From the NCBI GenBank assembly GCA_963727245.1, contig CAVSFO010000021.1, positions 1 to 64,000 of the forward strand: a stretch of 64,000 nucleotides of DNA. The letters run 5' to 3'. A program made the position numbers and the translations under genes. Source of the stretch: JBKQVT01 sp963727245. Lineage in GTDB: Bacteria; Planctomycetota; Planctomycetia; Pirellulales; Thermoguttaceae. Within the stretch, counting starts at the first letter, position 1. Every line of letters starts with the position of its first letter. Positions 47,868-57,794 of this stretch are shown here, one piece after another. The notes beneath the pieces are model-generated. The model made no database searches, was not told the origin of the DNA, and was given only the letters and a program-made list of their open reading frames with translations.

Positions 47868-49960
47868 ATGAAACGCATTCTCTTCCGCGTTGTCGTTTTG
47901 GGAGCCGTCGTAACGCTGGGCCTGATCGCCCTTGCCCAGACGCAGCAGCGTGCCTCGTCGCCCGGCGGGTCCGGCACAGCACTGGCCACTGACGATACGG
48001 CTGCCCCGCTGACTGCACGCGCCGGACGCCGGTGGCAATCCCTTGCGGCCCGCCAGTGTGCCGCTGGCGAACCCGACGATCCCCGACGCGGTTCCTGCCG
48101 GCGTGGGGCCGCTTGCGGGCGATGTCCCGCAAGGGGTTCCGCCCGAGAGCGAGAATACGTTGCGGAAGCCGCCGCCCAGCGATCCGTTCTTCCGGAGTGT
48201 GGGTGACGCGGCGGGCGGTCCGGTGCGAGCGGCCGCCGCGCAGACGCCCGCGGCCGTGCCCGCGGGGGCCGGGCCGGTGGTCCTTACGCCGCCGGCTGCG
48301 GATCGCTTCGCGCCGCCGGGACCGATAACCAATAGCTATTTGGCACCGCCGCCGGGAGGCGATCGCTATGCGCCGCCGCCGGTCACGGCCAACGTCCAGG
48401 AGCCGGGGCGGTTTCGGGCCGATGCCGCCAGTGCGATGCCCAATCAAGTGACCGCAACCGCGGCTTATTCCGACCACGCCATCGCGCCGCCGCCGCGGGA
48501 TGAAATCGCGCCGGCCCAGCAGCAGCCGCCCGGCATGGACAACATTGCATCGTTGGAAGGGACCGGCCAGCCCGGCGGCAGACACCTGGAAGGCCCGCAG
48601 AGTCCGCAACTGACCATCGAAAAGGTAGCGCCGCGGGAAGTTCAGGTCGGCAAGCCGGCCACCTTCCGCATCAGCGTCCGCAACACCGGACAGGCGGTCG
48701 CCGGCAACGTCGAGGTCCGCGATCAGATTCCCCGCGGCACGCGGCTGCTGGACAGTGCGCCGCCGGCCGCCCGCGGCCCGCACGGCGAGCTGGTCTGGAC
48801 GTTGGGCACGATCAGGCCCGGGGAACAGTCGTCGGTGCAGTTGCAGTTGGTGCCGACCGCCGAGGGCGAGATCGGCAGCGTGGCCACCGTCCATTTCGAC
48901 GCCGACGCCTCCGCGCGGACCGTCGCCACCCGGCCGAAGCTGACCGTCCAGACCAGCGGCGCCAATCGCGTCCTGGTGGGCAACCAGGTGACGTTGTCGA
49001 TCGTGGTTTCCAATCCCGGCACCGGGGTGGCCAGCGGCGTGGTCCTGGAAGAGCACATTCCCGCCGGCTTGCAGCACCCGGCCGGCAGCGAATTGGAATA
49101 CAACGTGGGCGATCTGCATCCGGGAGAAAGCCGCCGGCTGGACTTGCAGTTGGCGGCCAGTCGGCCGGGCGCCGTCACCAACGTGCTGGCTGCCCGCGGC
49201 GAGGGCAACCTGCGGACCGAGGACCGCTTCCATTTGGAGGTGGTGGCTCCGCAGTTGGACATCGCCATGACGGGCCCGAAGCACCGCTACCTGGAGCGGG
49301 CGGCCACTTACCAGTTGGCGATTTCCAATCCCGGGACCGCGCCCGCCGAGCAGGTCGAGTTGGTCGCCTATTTGCCCAGCGGATTGAAGTTCTTCGAGCG
49401 CCAATAATTCCGGGCATTACGAGCCGGCCGACGGCGCCGTGCACTGGCGGCTGGAGGAATTGCCCAGCAACGAGCGGGGCGTCGTCGAGTTGGCGACCAT
49501 GCCGGTCGAGCCCGGCCAGCACAGCATCAAGCTGCGCGGCACGGCGGCCAAGGGCGTGGTCGTGGAGAAGGAGCAGCCGGTGGTGATCGAGGGCATCGCG
49601 GCCGTGCTCTTCCAGGTCACGCAAGACGCCAATCCGATCGAGGTGGGCGGGCAGACTTCGTACCAGATTCACGTCGTCAACCAGGGATCGAAGGCGGCCT
49701 CGAACGTGCGCCTGGCGGTGCTGTTGCCGCCGGAATTGAAGGTGGTCTCGGCGGAAGGGCCCTCGCGGCACGTCGTCGACGGCGGCCGCGTGGTCTTCGA
49801 CGGACTGGACCGGCTGGCCCCCAAGGCCGACCTCAGCTATCGCGTTCGCGTGCAGGGGCTGCAAGCGGGCGACCTGCGGGTGCAATGCCAATTGCTCACC
49901 GACGAGATGCGCACGCCGGTCACCAAGGAAGAAGGCACGCAGGTGTACGCGGATCAGTGA
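47868..49960 (+). CDS. DUF11-repeat surface protein (two frame breaks)
   Basis: Signal peptide MKRILFRVVVLGAVVTLGLI, then a Pro/Ala-rich disordered region in another frame from about 48015 (NPLRPASVPLANPTIPDAVP), then DUF11 beta-sandwich repeats (SPQLTIEKVAPREVQVGKPA, LTVQTSGANRVLVGNQVTLS, APQLDIAMTGPKHRYLERAA). A second break near 49398 (FFERANNSGHYEPADGAVHW is the joined reading) leads to the last repeats, ending EGTQVYADQ at 49960. About 697 residues. DUF11 domains are extracellular adhesion-like beta domains; a cell-surface structural role is inferred. A fragment of this gene's 3' end is duplicated at 50915. Confidence 0.85.
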
Positions 49961-49969
49961 GCGCAAGGT

Positions 49970-50004
49970 CCCCTCTCCCTCCGGGAGAGGGTCAGGGTGA
50001 GGGC
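49970..50004. repeat. CCCTCTCCCTCCGGGAGAGG arm
   Basis: A single arm (TCCCCTCTCCCTCCGGGAGA, then GGGTCAGGGTGAGGGC) follows the DUF11 stop by nine bases. Confidence 0.88.
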
Positions 50005-50077
50005 GCGGCGGAAGCGACCATCAACCTGAACGCTGGGCGCATTCTGGGCACCAAGCCAATTCGCGGAGGAGTCAACG

Positions 50078-50873
50078 ATGAAAACTTTCCATCTCTGGCT
50101 GGTTCTCGGACTGGTGGGGAGGTGGCTCGTTTGCCCGCTCTGCACGCGCCGCGGAGCCGGGCCCGACCGTCAACACGGTCCTTGCAAACTGGGAGGCGGC
50201 GTCGCAGAAGTGCCGCACTCTGGACGCAAGGACGACGGTGTTTCTCCACAACGCGTTCCACGATGAGAAGCCGAAAATCACGCAGGGCCGGTTCTATTAC
50301 GAGGCGCCGAACCTGGGGCGCTGTGAAGTTGTAGAGAGTGCCGAGAAGGCAACGAGCTGGTCGCATCTTTCCGAAGCCGTTATTTGGAACGGCAAGGAGA
50401 CGCTTTGGATCGACGGAAGAAGGGGGAACTGCGATAGGTTTCCCGCGGCGAAAATGCAAGCGCTGCTGGGCCAGCCCGAAAGCACGAAGGAAAGCGGCTG
50501 GTCGCAGTTCTTCGCGTGGTTCGGTCAATGCGCCCGCGTCTTGCAGGGGCCCCAGCACTTTTTGCCGTTGGTCGTCGGCGTCCGCGCCGCCGAGGTCCGG
50601 GAGCGGTTCGAGGTGACGATCGTGAGTAGCGGCAAGGAAATCCTGCTGAAGGCGGTCCCCAAGCAACCGGCGGACAAAGCCACCTATCGTGAGATGGAGG
50701 TGCTCTTGAACGCCGAGACGTATATGACCCACGCGACGAAGGAGGTTTTCCTGAACGGGAGAGACCGCACGGTCCGCGTCTTCGACGACGAGAAGATCAA
50801 CCAGCGTCCGAGCGACCGCGACCAGTTGCTCGCGCCGAACCTGTTGGGGCTGCATGTGACGGAGTGGCCATAG
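50078..50873 (+). CDS. TIGR03009-type secreted planctomycete protein (frame broken near 50120)
   Basis: The signal peptide MKTFHLWLVLGLVG is in one frame. After an indel near 50115-50130 the mature part reads AARAAEPG-type linker, VNTVLANWEAASQKCRTLDA, FLHNAFHDEKPKITQGRFYY and continues to HVTEWP with TAG at 50871-50873. The sequence around 'NWEAASQKCRTLDAR' and 'GRFYYEAPNLGRCEV' matches the planctomycete-specific TIGR03009 family, which resembles LolA-like lipoprotein carriers. About 265 residues. It lies between the DUF11 gene and a duplicated piece of it. Confidence 0.78.
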
Positions 50874-50914
50874 GGCGGACGTAGCGACGAGCGGGTGATA
50901 GGCTAAAGCTACGA

Positions 50915-51063
50915 GGCTGGCCCCCAACGCCGGCCTGAGCGATCGCGTTCGCGTGCAGGGGCTGCAAGCGGGCGACCTGCGGGTGCAATGCCAATTGCTC
51001 AGCGACGAGATGCGCACCCCGGTCACCAAGGAAGAGGGCACGCAGGTGTACGCCGACCAGTGA
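50915..51063 (+). pseudogene. Duplicated 3' fragment of the DUF11 gene
   Basis: Bases 50915-51070 match 49812-49968 with about nine mismatches and no gaps, including the terminal KEEGTQVYADQ and TGA. There is no start codon or upstream coding sequence, so it is a dead remnant. It implies that a second DUF11-type gene once stood here or that a segmental duplication enclosed the TIGR03009 gene. Confidence 0.85.
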
Positions 51064-51130
51064 GCGCAAAGTTCCCGCTGCCAGGCGGCGCGGTTTGAGG
51101 GCCCATATCGTCGAATTGGCGGCGGCTGGG

Positions 51131-52729
51131 TTAGGGCTGCGCTGGAAGCACCTGCGGCACGTTGGGCGGGGTCGGCACGGTCTCCGGCGCCCTGGTGGGC
51201 AGCGTCGGCAGCGGCATGGGCAACTGCTGACGGGCCACGTAGGGACTCAGCGGCACCGGCGGCGGGGCCGGGCAGCGAATCTCCCAACCGCCCCCCATCG
51301 CCCGATAGACCTGCACCAATCCCTGGGCGATCAGCCCTTGCGATTGCGCATAGATGTCCTGTTGGGTGACCAGGGCCTGCTCGATGGTCGCATAGCGGTT
51401 GAAATCGGCGGCCCCTTTTTCGTACTGGAAGATGACGATGGCCACCGCATGGTTGGCCGCCCGCACGCTCTCCTGGAGGAGCTTCGCCTGCACCTGGGCC
51501 CGCAGGAAGGTGACGATGCCGTTCTCGGCCTCCTGGCTGGCCTGCAAGACCGTGCTTTGATAGCCCACCAACAGGTCCTTCAGCAGGGCGTCCTGAAGGA
51601 GGACGTTGTTGCGGATGCGGCCGTAGTTGAGGAGGTTCCATTGGAACTGCGGCCCGACGGCGCCGCCCAGGGCGTTGCTGTTGAAGAGGCTCTTGAAGTT
51701 GGTCGCCTGCCAGCCGATCGAGCCGCTGATGGAAATGGTCGGATAGAGTTCGGCCTCGGCGATGCCGATCTGCTCGGCCTGGGAGGCCGCCAGCCGCTCG
51801 GCCTGCCGCACGTCGGGACGGCGGCGGAGCAGTTCGGCGGGAATGCCCACGGCCACTTCCGGCGGCACGGTGGGAATGGGCCCTGTGCCCAGCAGGTATT
51901 GCAGGTCGGTGGCCGGGATGCCCAGCAGGGTGCAGAGGCGGTTCTCGGCCTGGCGGACGTCGATCTCCAGCGGCAGGATTTGGGCCGCGGTCTGCGCCAG
52001 GTTGCTCTTGGCCTGCTCCAAGTCCAACTCGTTGACCTTGAAACCGACCTGGAAGCGGGCTTGGATGTAATTCAGCACGCCCTGCTGCACGTCCACGCTC
52101 TGCCGCAGGAAAAGGATGCGCTCCTGGTCGGTGCGGACTTCCACGTAATTCTGGGCGATGTCGCCCAGCATGGTGACCACCGCCTGGTCGTAGTTGGCCA
52201 CCGAGGCGTCGAGATTGTCCTGGCCGGCGGTGATCGCCCGCCGCAACCGGCCCCAGAAGTCGAGTTCCCAGTTCAGGTTGAAGCCATAGTGCCAAACGTC
52301 CAAGAATGTCGGCGGTATGCCGGGGAGACCAAAAATCACCGCGTTGCGACTGTAGCCGCCGTTGGCGAATTGGCTCTGCGGGAAGAGTTCGCCGCGGTCG
52401 ATGGCAAGCTGCAGCCGGGCCTCCAGCACGCGATAACCCGCCTGCCGCAAACTCAGGTTCTGCTGGAAGCCACAGCCCACCATGCGGTTCAAGGCGGCGT
52501 CGTTGAAGACGTTCCACCAGCGGGCCAGGTCCGGCGAGGCGCTGTGGACCTGGGCGTCTGAGGCGTCGATCCAATGCGCGGCCACGGGGGCAGGAGCGGG
52601 CTGATAGTTGGGCCCCACTTTGAAGCCGTTTCGCACGTACTCCCTCGGACTGGTGCAGCCGGCGGCGGCAAACAGCAGCGCAGCAATCGTCGCCAAAGCC
52701 GCTGGCCCAACTCGCGGTACTCGGGGCAT
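51131..52729 (-). CDS. NodT-family TolC-like outer-membrane efflux lipoprotein
   Basis: A 532-residue protein with lipobox LFAAAGC (Cys about 25), then the outer-membrane-factor repeats: DLARWWNVFNDAALNRMVGC, LSLRQAGYRVLEARLQLAID, the second half RRRPDVRQAERLAASQAEQI, and YPTISISGSIGW. The C-terminal 50 residues are a Pro-rich tail. It forms the trimeric outer-membrane channel of RND or MFS efflux pumps and pairs with HlyD-type adaptors. No pump is adjacent; the HlyD cluster at 28-34 kb is a possible partner, but this is speculative. ATG 52729 follows GGAGAGGCC. The frame is intact. Confidence 0.92.
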   Translation of the reverse strand: MPRVPRVGPAALATIAALLFAAAGCTSPREYVRNGFKVGPNYQPAPAPVAAHWIDASDAQVHSASPDLARWWNVFNDAALNRMVGCGFQQNLSLRQAGYRVLEARLQLAIDRGELFPQSQFANGGYSRNAVIFGLPGIPPTFLDVWHYGFNLNWELDFWGRLRRAITAGQDNLDASVANYDQAVVTMLGDIAQNYVEVRTDQERILFLRQSVDVQQGVLNYIQARFQVGFKVNELDLEQAKSNLAQTAAQILPLEIDVRQAENRLCTLLGIPATDLQYLLGTGPIPTVPPEVAVGIPAELLRRRPDVRQAERLAASQAEQIGIAEAELYPTISISGSIGWQATNFKSLFNSNALGGAVGPQFQWNLLNYGRIRNNVLLQDALLKDLLVGYQSTVLQASQEAENGIVTFLRAQVQAKLLQESVRAANHAVAIVIFQYEKGAADFNRYATIEQALVTQQDIYAQSQGLIAQGLVQVYRAMGGGWEIRCPAPPPVPLSPYVARQQLPMPLPTLPTRAPETVPTPPNVPQVLPAQP

Positions 52730-52790
52730 GGCCTCTCCTCCGTGTGCAGAACCTGACGGCCTCCCTGCAATCCGTTTGCAGGACTCGGTC

Positions 52791-52808
52791 GGCGCGCGCG
52801 CGCGCGCG
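52791..52808. repeat. (GC)n alternating tract, Z-DNA-prone
   Basis: Eighteen bases of alternating G and C (after an initial GG) in the 5' leader region of the TolC-like gene, about 62 bases before its start codon. Confidence 0.85.
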
Positions 52809-53042
52809 TCAAACCGAGCAAGAGCGTCGCCACCCGATTCCTTCTTCAAATCGGCACAAGCCATTTCCACGAAACAAGCGAAACGTCGCCGGCCACAAAA
52901 GCGGCACGAGCCGTCCAACTGCTACCAGAAGGGAGGGGGGCTCGCTCCGCCAGCCCCGCACGACGGCGACCGAAATGCCGGAAGAACCGCGATATTCGCT
53001 AGCTCTTGCCAATTCGTTTCCGCCGCGAAAGGTTGAGCAACG

Positions 53043-53126
53043 GTAGGGTGGGTCGAGCGCAGCGAGCCCCACCAGGAAGTGGCCCGATCGTGGCTGGTGG
53101 GGCTCGCTGCGCTCGACCCACCCTAC
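53043..53126. repeat. Perfect 33-bp inverted repeat, GTAGGGTGGGTCGAGC family
   Basis: The arms 53043-53075 and 53094-53126 are exact reverse complements around an 18-base loop. The element lies 21 bases downstream of the serA stop and could terminate or protect the serA transcript; there is no T run. It is the best-preserved copy of the family also seen at 6634. Confidence 0.95.
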
Positions 53127-53147
53127 ATGCCCCCTGGCAACAGATGA

Positions 53148-54343
53148 TCACGTGCGGGGGTTCAGCAGCACGTGAATGATGTTCGGGTCGCTGCGCAGGC
53201 AGGCGACAAGTTTGGCGGAAGGGGGCTTGCTCAGTTGCAGTGCGCAGCAGGCCGCCTGGGCCCCCGCGAAGACGGCGTTCTCCATCTCCTCGACGTTGAT
53301 CCCCTCCTCGCGGAGCCCGTCGAGCACGGCCGCCAGCACGCCCACGCGGTCGTAATGCCGCACGACCATGCGTTGCGTGGCGGATGAGCCGCCGGCGAGG
53401 TTGACGGCGCCGGCGGGGTGGCCGGTGCGCTGGAAGGTCTCGACGATCCGCACCACTTCGGCGGCGATGGCTTCGGCGGCCTGGTCAGTCGAGGCGCCGA
53501 CGTGCGGGGTGCAAGTGGCCATGGCGGCCAGTTCCTTGTCGGTCCAAGCGGCCTCGCCGCCGGCCGGCTCGCCCTCGAAGACGTCCAACCCGACGCGGAG
53601 TCCCTTCTCGGCGATGGCCGCCCGCAAGGCTGGGGTATCGACCAGCGCCCGCGCGAGGTGTTGATGAAGATCGTGCCGGGGGCCAGGGCATCGAGGAATT
53701 TCTTGCCGACCAGGTGCTTGGTCTCCGCCGCCGAGGCCAGGTGGACGCTGACGGCGTCGGCGGCCTTGGCCAGCTCTTCCGGCGAGGCGGCATAGCCGAC
53801 GCCCGCCTCCTCGGCGGCCTCGGGGGTAAGGCTGCGCGACCAGACGATGACCTTCATCTCCAGTCCCAGCGCCCGGCGGGCAACCGCCTTGCCGATGGCG
53901 CCGAAGCCGAGGATGCCCAAGGTGCGGCCGGCCAGGCCCCGGGCCTTGCCGAACTCCTTCTTCTGCCAGGACCCGTTGCGCATCGCCACGGTGGCGTCGG
54001 CGATCCGCCGGTCGGCCGCGATCAGCAGGCCGATGGCCAGTTCGGCGACGGCCGCCGTGTTCTTGCCCGGACAGTTGGCCACGTAGATTCCCCGGGCGCT
54101 GGCGGCGGCCAGGTCGATGGTATCGACGCCCGCCCCGGCGCGAATGATGAGCGAGAGCTGGGCGGCGGCCTCGATCGACGCGGCCGTCACCTTGGTCGAG
54201 CGGACGACGAGGATATCGGTGCCGGCCAGCGTGCCGGGCAGCGTCTCGGCCGTGAGGTTCTTGCCGACCTCGACCTGCATACCGAGCCGCGCGAGCGAAG
54301 TGACGGTTTCGGGGGACAACTTGTCAACGATCAAGACTTTCAT
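53148..54343 (-). CDS. serA: D-3-phosphoglycerate dehydrogenase (frame broken near 53650)
   Basis: About 398 residues. Nucleotide-binding motif LGFGAIGKAVARRA; catalytic Arg in LIIRAGAGVDTID, Glu in GLDVFEGEPA and His in CTPHVGAST. The C-terminal ACT-like domain (VGVLAAVLDGLREEGINVEE) fits the short-type enzyme. It oxidises 3-phosphoglycerate in the first step of serine synthesis. The frame breaks where the strand reads CGCGGGCGCTGG (expected CGCGGGGCGCTGG for SRGALVD), a missing G in a G run. As a housekeeping enzyme with every catalytic residue present, it argues that the breaks in this window are artefacts. ATG 54343 follows GGAGAGAGTC. Confidence 0.93.
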
Positions 54344-54487
54344 GACTCTCTCCGCCAACTGAAAGAAGGTGTATCGAAGGGGTGTTTCCAGGCCGCCTCG
54401 CCAGACATTTGCAAGGAGTAATGATAGCGGCCCGCCGGCTCCCCTGCAAACCCCCGCCCGTCGCCTATTGGCGGCTCGCCTGGGGCC

Positions 54488-54616
54488 GGGTGGCACTGGC
54501 TTTGCCAGTGCTGCGGGCCCCTTGGCGTGCAATCGTTCCGCAGGCCAGGATGCGGGAGCACTGGCGGAGCCAGTACCACTCCACCGTGATCCGGAGGCTT
54601 ACGCCTCCGGCTCATG
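54488..54616. repeat. CACTGGCTTTGCCAGTG, CACTGGCGGAGCCAGTA and CCGGAGGCTTACGCCTCCGG palindromes
   Basis: Three hairpin repeats from two families lie together: two relatives of the 10825 tandem (54492-54511 and 54556-54576) and a TCCGGAGGC palindrome (54588-54616). The last covers the stop codon of the BRCT gene and codes for its terminal EPEA. Confidence 0.88.
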
Positions 54617-55818
54617 GAGTGGCCCCGCCAAACGGGCGCGGGCTTCGGCGGCCCAAGGACTGTCCGGCGCCATGGCTCGGAACAGCCGCCAGTGCTGCTC
54701 GGCTTCCTCGCGGCGGCCCATGTCGTCCAGGGTGCGGGCCAGATGATAATGAACGTCGGCATAGCCGGCGTGATAGCGCAGGGCGCCCTCGAAGGCGGCC
54801 ACGGCCAACTCCCGCTGGCCCGTCTCGGCCAGCACGCAGCCCAGGTTCGCCCGGGCCTCGACATAGTCCTCGTCCAATTCGATGACCATGTAGTAGCGTT
54901 CCCGGGCGGCCGGCAGGTCGCCCAGCCGATAGAGCAGCTCGGCCAATTGGAAGCAGACTTCCGGGCTGGGGCCGGCGGCGGCCAGGGCGGCCCGATACAT
55001 TTCCGCGGCCGCGGCCAATTGGCCCTCCTCTTCCAAGCCGGCGGCCAGGCGGCACATCTGCTCGGCCGAGGCCGGCGGCGCGTCGAGATCCGGCAGGGCG
55101 GGCATGGTCTCGCCGCCGGCGGGCAGATCGGCGACGGAGGCCGCCCACGGGCCGCCTTCGAAGTCGAGGCGATACTGTCCGCCCGGCTCGACCAGCCCGT
55201 CGCCCTGCCGCAAGAGGATGTCTTTGCCCTGGACGATGACCGACAACTGGGCCAGCGGCCGGTCGATGCCGGGCAGCCAGCGGGCCAGGCCGGCCAGTTT
55301 CTTCTCAATGGCCGGCGGCGAGACCCCGGCCGCCAGCAGTTGGGCCAGCCGCTGGGCGGTCGCCACCTCCTGGAAATCGAAGTAGGGCAGCCGCCGCACC
55401 TCGCAGGCCGGAGCAATCAAGCCGCGGCGATGCCAGCGCCGAATCACCGCCAGCGAGACGCCCAACAACTCGGCCAGCATGGCGGGCGTGTAGAGGCGGT
55501 GCAGCTCGGGCCCCGGGCCGGCCAACCCCAGCCGCTGCCAAAGCTGCGTCTCCGTGATGATCTCCAGCCGGCCGGCTTCCACCGCCTGGCGAATCGACTC
55601 GTCGAGCCACTCTTCCGGCGGTTGGCCCTCGGGAAAAGGCAGCCCCTCTTCGCCCAGGATCAGCAGGTTCGCCGAAGCGTCGGCTTGCTCCAGCACGACG
55701 GCCCCCTGATCGCGGACCAACTGGGCGGCCTCGCGGCGCGCATGCCGCCCAGGCGGCCGACAAACGCGATGCGTTTCCCCCGCAATAGCTCGGACGCAGT
55801 GCTCTCAGGCAGCGACAT
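54599..55818 (-). CDS. BRCT - MerR-type HTH - TPR fusion protein (frame broken near 55738)
   Basis: Residues 1-75: BRCT-like domain (LLRGKRIAFVGRLGGM, then after a missing base RREAAQLVRDQGAVVLEQAD, LLILGEEGLPFPEG). Residues about 130-190: MerR-like HTH (LYTPAMLAELLGVSLAVIRR, WHRRGLIAPACEVRRLPYFD). Residues about 275-395: three to four TPR repeats (CFQLAELLYRLGDLPAARER, EARANLGCVLAETGQRELAV, VHYHLARTLDDMGRREEAEQ). The joined product has about 406 residues. This combination is seen in planctomycetes; its function is unknown, probably gene regulation. ATG 55818 gives MSLPESTASELL. The stop lies in a palindromic repeat. Confidence 0.8.
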
Positions 55819-55834
55819 CAGCGGCTCGGCGAAA

Positions 55835-57199
55835 TCAAGTCGACCTGTCCGCACTGTGCGGTTGCGGCTGCCCGCCGGCCGGAGGCAGCGCCGGGCGCAC
55901 GTCGGCGCCGCCGGGTGGCGTCGGCACCGGCGGCACGGCCGGCTTGGCGGCCCGCGTGGGGACGCCCTCGGCCGGGGCCGTCACGGTCGGCACCAGCGCC
56001 TCGTCCAGCGTCTGGCCGCCGGCGTTGATCGGCACGCGGCAGCAGACCGTGTGCGGCACGGTGCAGGTATAGGTCACGGGAATTCGCTTCTCGACGCAAT
56101 GCGGAATTTGCAGCGTGACCGGGTAGGCCTCCATGCGGCACACCTGGTAGGGCACGCGATCCACGTGCTCTTCACACGTCATCTTGCAGGTCTCGACCGG
56201 CACCCTCCGCACGCACTCCTGGGCTACCATGTGGCACACCTGCACCGGCACCTGCTGTTGGACGCGCTCGACCACCGGCTTGCAGACCGTGTAGGGGACC
56301 ATCCGCACGCACTCTTCCTGCACGATCTTGCAGGTCTGATAGGGGACCTTGCGGCAGATCTGCTCCGGCTGATAGCGGCAAACCTGCACGGGCACCTGCT
56401 GGCTGACGACTTGCGGCAGGTAGCTGACCTGCTGCACCGTGTGCGGCACGATATTCGGCTGCCACACCCGCGCCACCTCGTAGGTGCCGTGTACCTTCGG
56501 CGTCCAGTACAGGCCGGCCGAATGATAGACGGTGGCGCCGGTGGCCGGATTGACCGTGCAGCCGGCCGGCTGCCAGGTGAGCGTGTTGTAGGGCCACGAG
56601 GGCTTCATGATCGTCTGGTCCACGTAGCACCCCTGGTCGACGTACTGGGTGCTGCAGGTGGTCACCGGCTGATAGACCGTGTGGTACTGGGTGTGATAGG
56701 CCGTCTCGACCACCGGCCGCATGACCGTGTAGCTCTCGTCGCGCACGGCGGTTTCCGTGACGGGCCGATTGACGACGTAATGCTCCTCGCGCTGGGCCGT
56801 CTCCTGCACGTAGCGGAGCACGTTGTAGCTGCAATCGCGCATCTGCGTTTCGTAAACCGGGCGGCTGACGGTGTAGTGCTCTTCGCGAAGGCTCGTCTCG
56901 ATCACCGGCCGCGCCACGGTATAGCGGCACTCGTGGAACGCCGTCTCCCAGACCGGGCGATAGCGGGTCTCCTGCCGCTGGTCGTAGACGGTCTCATATT
57001 CGATCCGATAGGCGGTGACCGGATGCTGCTCGTAGACCGTCTGATAGACGATGCGATATTCCTGCCCTTGGCAAGTCAGCGGGGCTGCCGGCGAGACGCA
57101 GGAGGGACATGCCGCCCCGAGCGGCCCTTGCGCCGTCGCTACGGCCACGGCCAAACTAACCGCCGAAAAGATCGCTCTGCTACGCATGGATGCCTTCAT
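55835..57199 (-). CDS. YTV-repeat surface protein with a Cys-rich second half
   Basis: A 454-residue protein with a signal peptide (RAIFSAVSLAVAVATAQG). Residues about 75-165 form five 16-residue YTV units (YTVARPVIETSLREEH, YTVSRPVYETQMRDCS, and so on), the planctomycete-specific PF07639 motif. Residues about 270-400 repeat a QVPVQVC-type unit rich in evenly spaced Cys (VPVQVC, EQIC, VPYQTC, EEC, VPYTVC), followed by a Pro-rich tail. YTV proteins are cell-surface proteins of planctomycetes; disulfide cross-linking of the second half is inferred. The ATG at 57199 has AAGGTGG at a good distance; 57211 and 57187 are possible. The BRCT gene begins 17 bases after its stop. Confidence 0.85.
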   Translation of the reverse strand: MKASMRSRAIFSAVSLAVAVATAQGPLGAACPSCVSPAAPLTCQGQEYRIVYQTVYEQHPVTAYRIEYETVYDQRQETRYRPVWETAFHECRYTVARPVIETSLREEHYTVSRPVYETQMRDCSYNVLRYVQETAQREEHYVVNRPVTETAVRDESYTVMRPVVETAYHTQYHTVYQPVTTCSTQYVDQGCYVDQTIMKPSWPYNTLTWQPAGCTVNPATGATVYHSAGLYWTPKVHGTYEVARVWQPNIVPHTVQQVSYLPQVVSQQVPVQVCRYQPEQICRKVPYQTCKIVQEECVRMVPYTVCKPVVERVQQQVPVQVCHMVAQECVRRVPVETCKMTCEEHVDRVPYQVCRMEAYPVTLQIPHCVEKRIPVTYTCTVPHTVCCRVPINAGGQTLDEALVPTVTAPAEGVPTRAAKPAVPPVPTPPGGADVRPALPPAGGQPQPHSADRST

Positions 57200-57584
57200 T
57201 ACTGAGTCCACCTTGCCGGCCGCACGGGGACCGGTCGCTCAAGTTTTGCCGACGCTTGCGGCGCAGGCACCGGGCCGTCGCACAAGCAAGCCGTCGCGCA
57301 TCTCTACTTAGTGAGTCTGCCAGACAGAACGGGAAACTGCAAACGCCGCCGGCGACTCTGTAGAACAAATAGGTCACTACTTGCGGTTTGGCAAGGACTT
57401 AGGAGTTTGCAAAAATTTTCAAGTCCGTCGCCGGCATTGCCGACAGGGCCCTGGAGGCCGATCGACATAACTGGAAGGCGACCAATAACTTGCAGCCAGC
57501 GTTTGCCCAACCGTTAGCATCGCACCCCGGGGGGCGGCGCCGTCGTTGTTACAAATAAGTTGCGCCAGATTGGCACGTTCCTGC

Positions 57585-57785
57585 CCCGTAGGGGCATCTG
57601 AGAGTAGCCCAGCAGTTCACTGCTGGGAAGGAAGTCGCAAGAATTCTAACAAACAAGTCCCGTAGGGACGGGCGAATTCCCGGAGTTCGGCCGTCCCTCC
57701 GGGACTGACGGATAATCCGGGTTTCCCATTTACCCAGCGATGAATCGCTGGGCTACTATCGAACGTCCCTGCGGGACGTGGTAGG
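57585..57785. repeat. Cluster of CGTCCCTACGGGACG and CCCAGCGATTCATCGCTGGG palindromes
   Basis: In order: CCCCGTAGGGGC, TAGCCCAGCAGTTCACTGCT(GGG), GTCCCGTAGGGACGG, CCGTCCCTCCGGGAC, CCCAGCGATGAATCGCTGGG, and CGTCCCTGCGGGACG. Each can form a short hairpin. These motifs are widespread dispersed repeats in environmental bacterial genomes. Confidence 0.85.
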
Positions 57786-57794
57786 GAGCGAACC

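Larger units (their letters stand above)
52730..53147. other. Gene-free stretch upstream of the TolC gene and downstream of serA
   Basis: Contains the alternating CG tract at 52791 and the hairpin element at 53043 (both listed). No gene or clear promoter otherwise; the open frames that cross it lack start signals. Confidence 0.5.

Noticed and set aside
49992..52574. 860-codon minus-strand frame across TIGR03009 and TolC genes
   Set aside because: It starts inside the TolC gene in another frame and runs antisense to a supported gene.
54614..57205. 863-codon plus-strand frame over the BRCT and YTV genes
   Set aside because: It crosses two well-supported minus-strand genes and resembles no domain.
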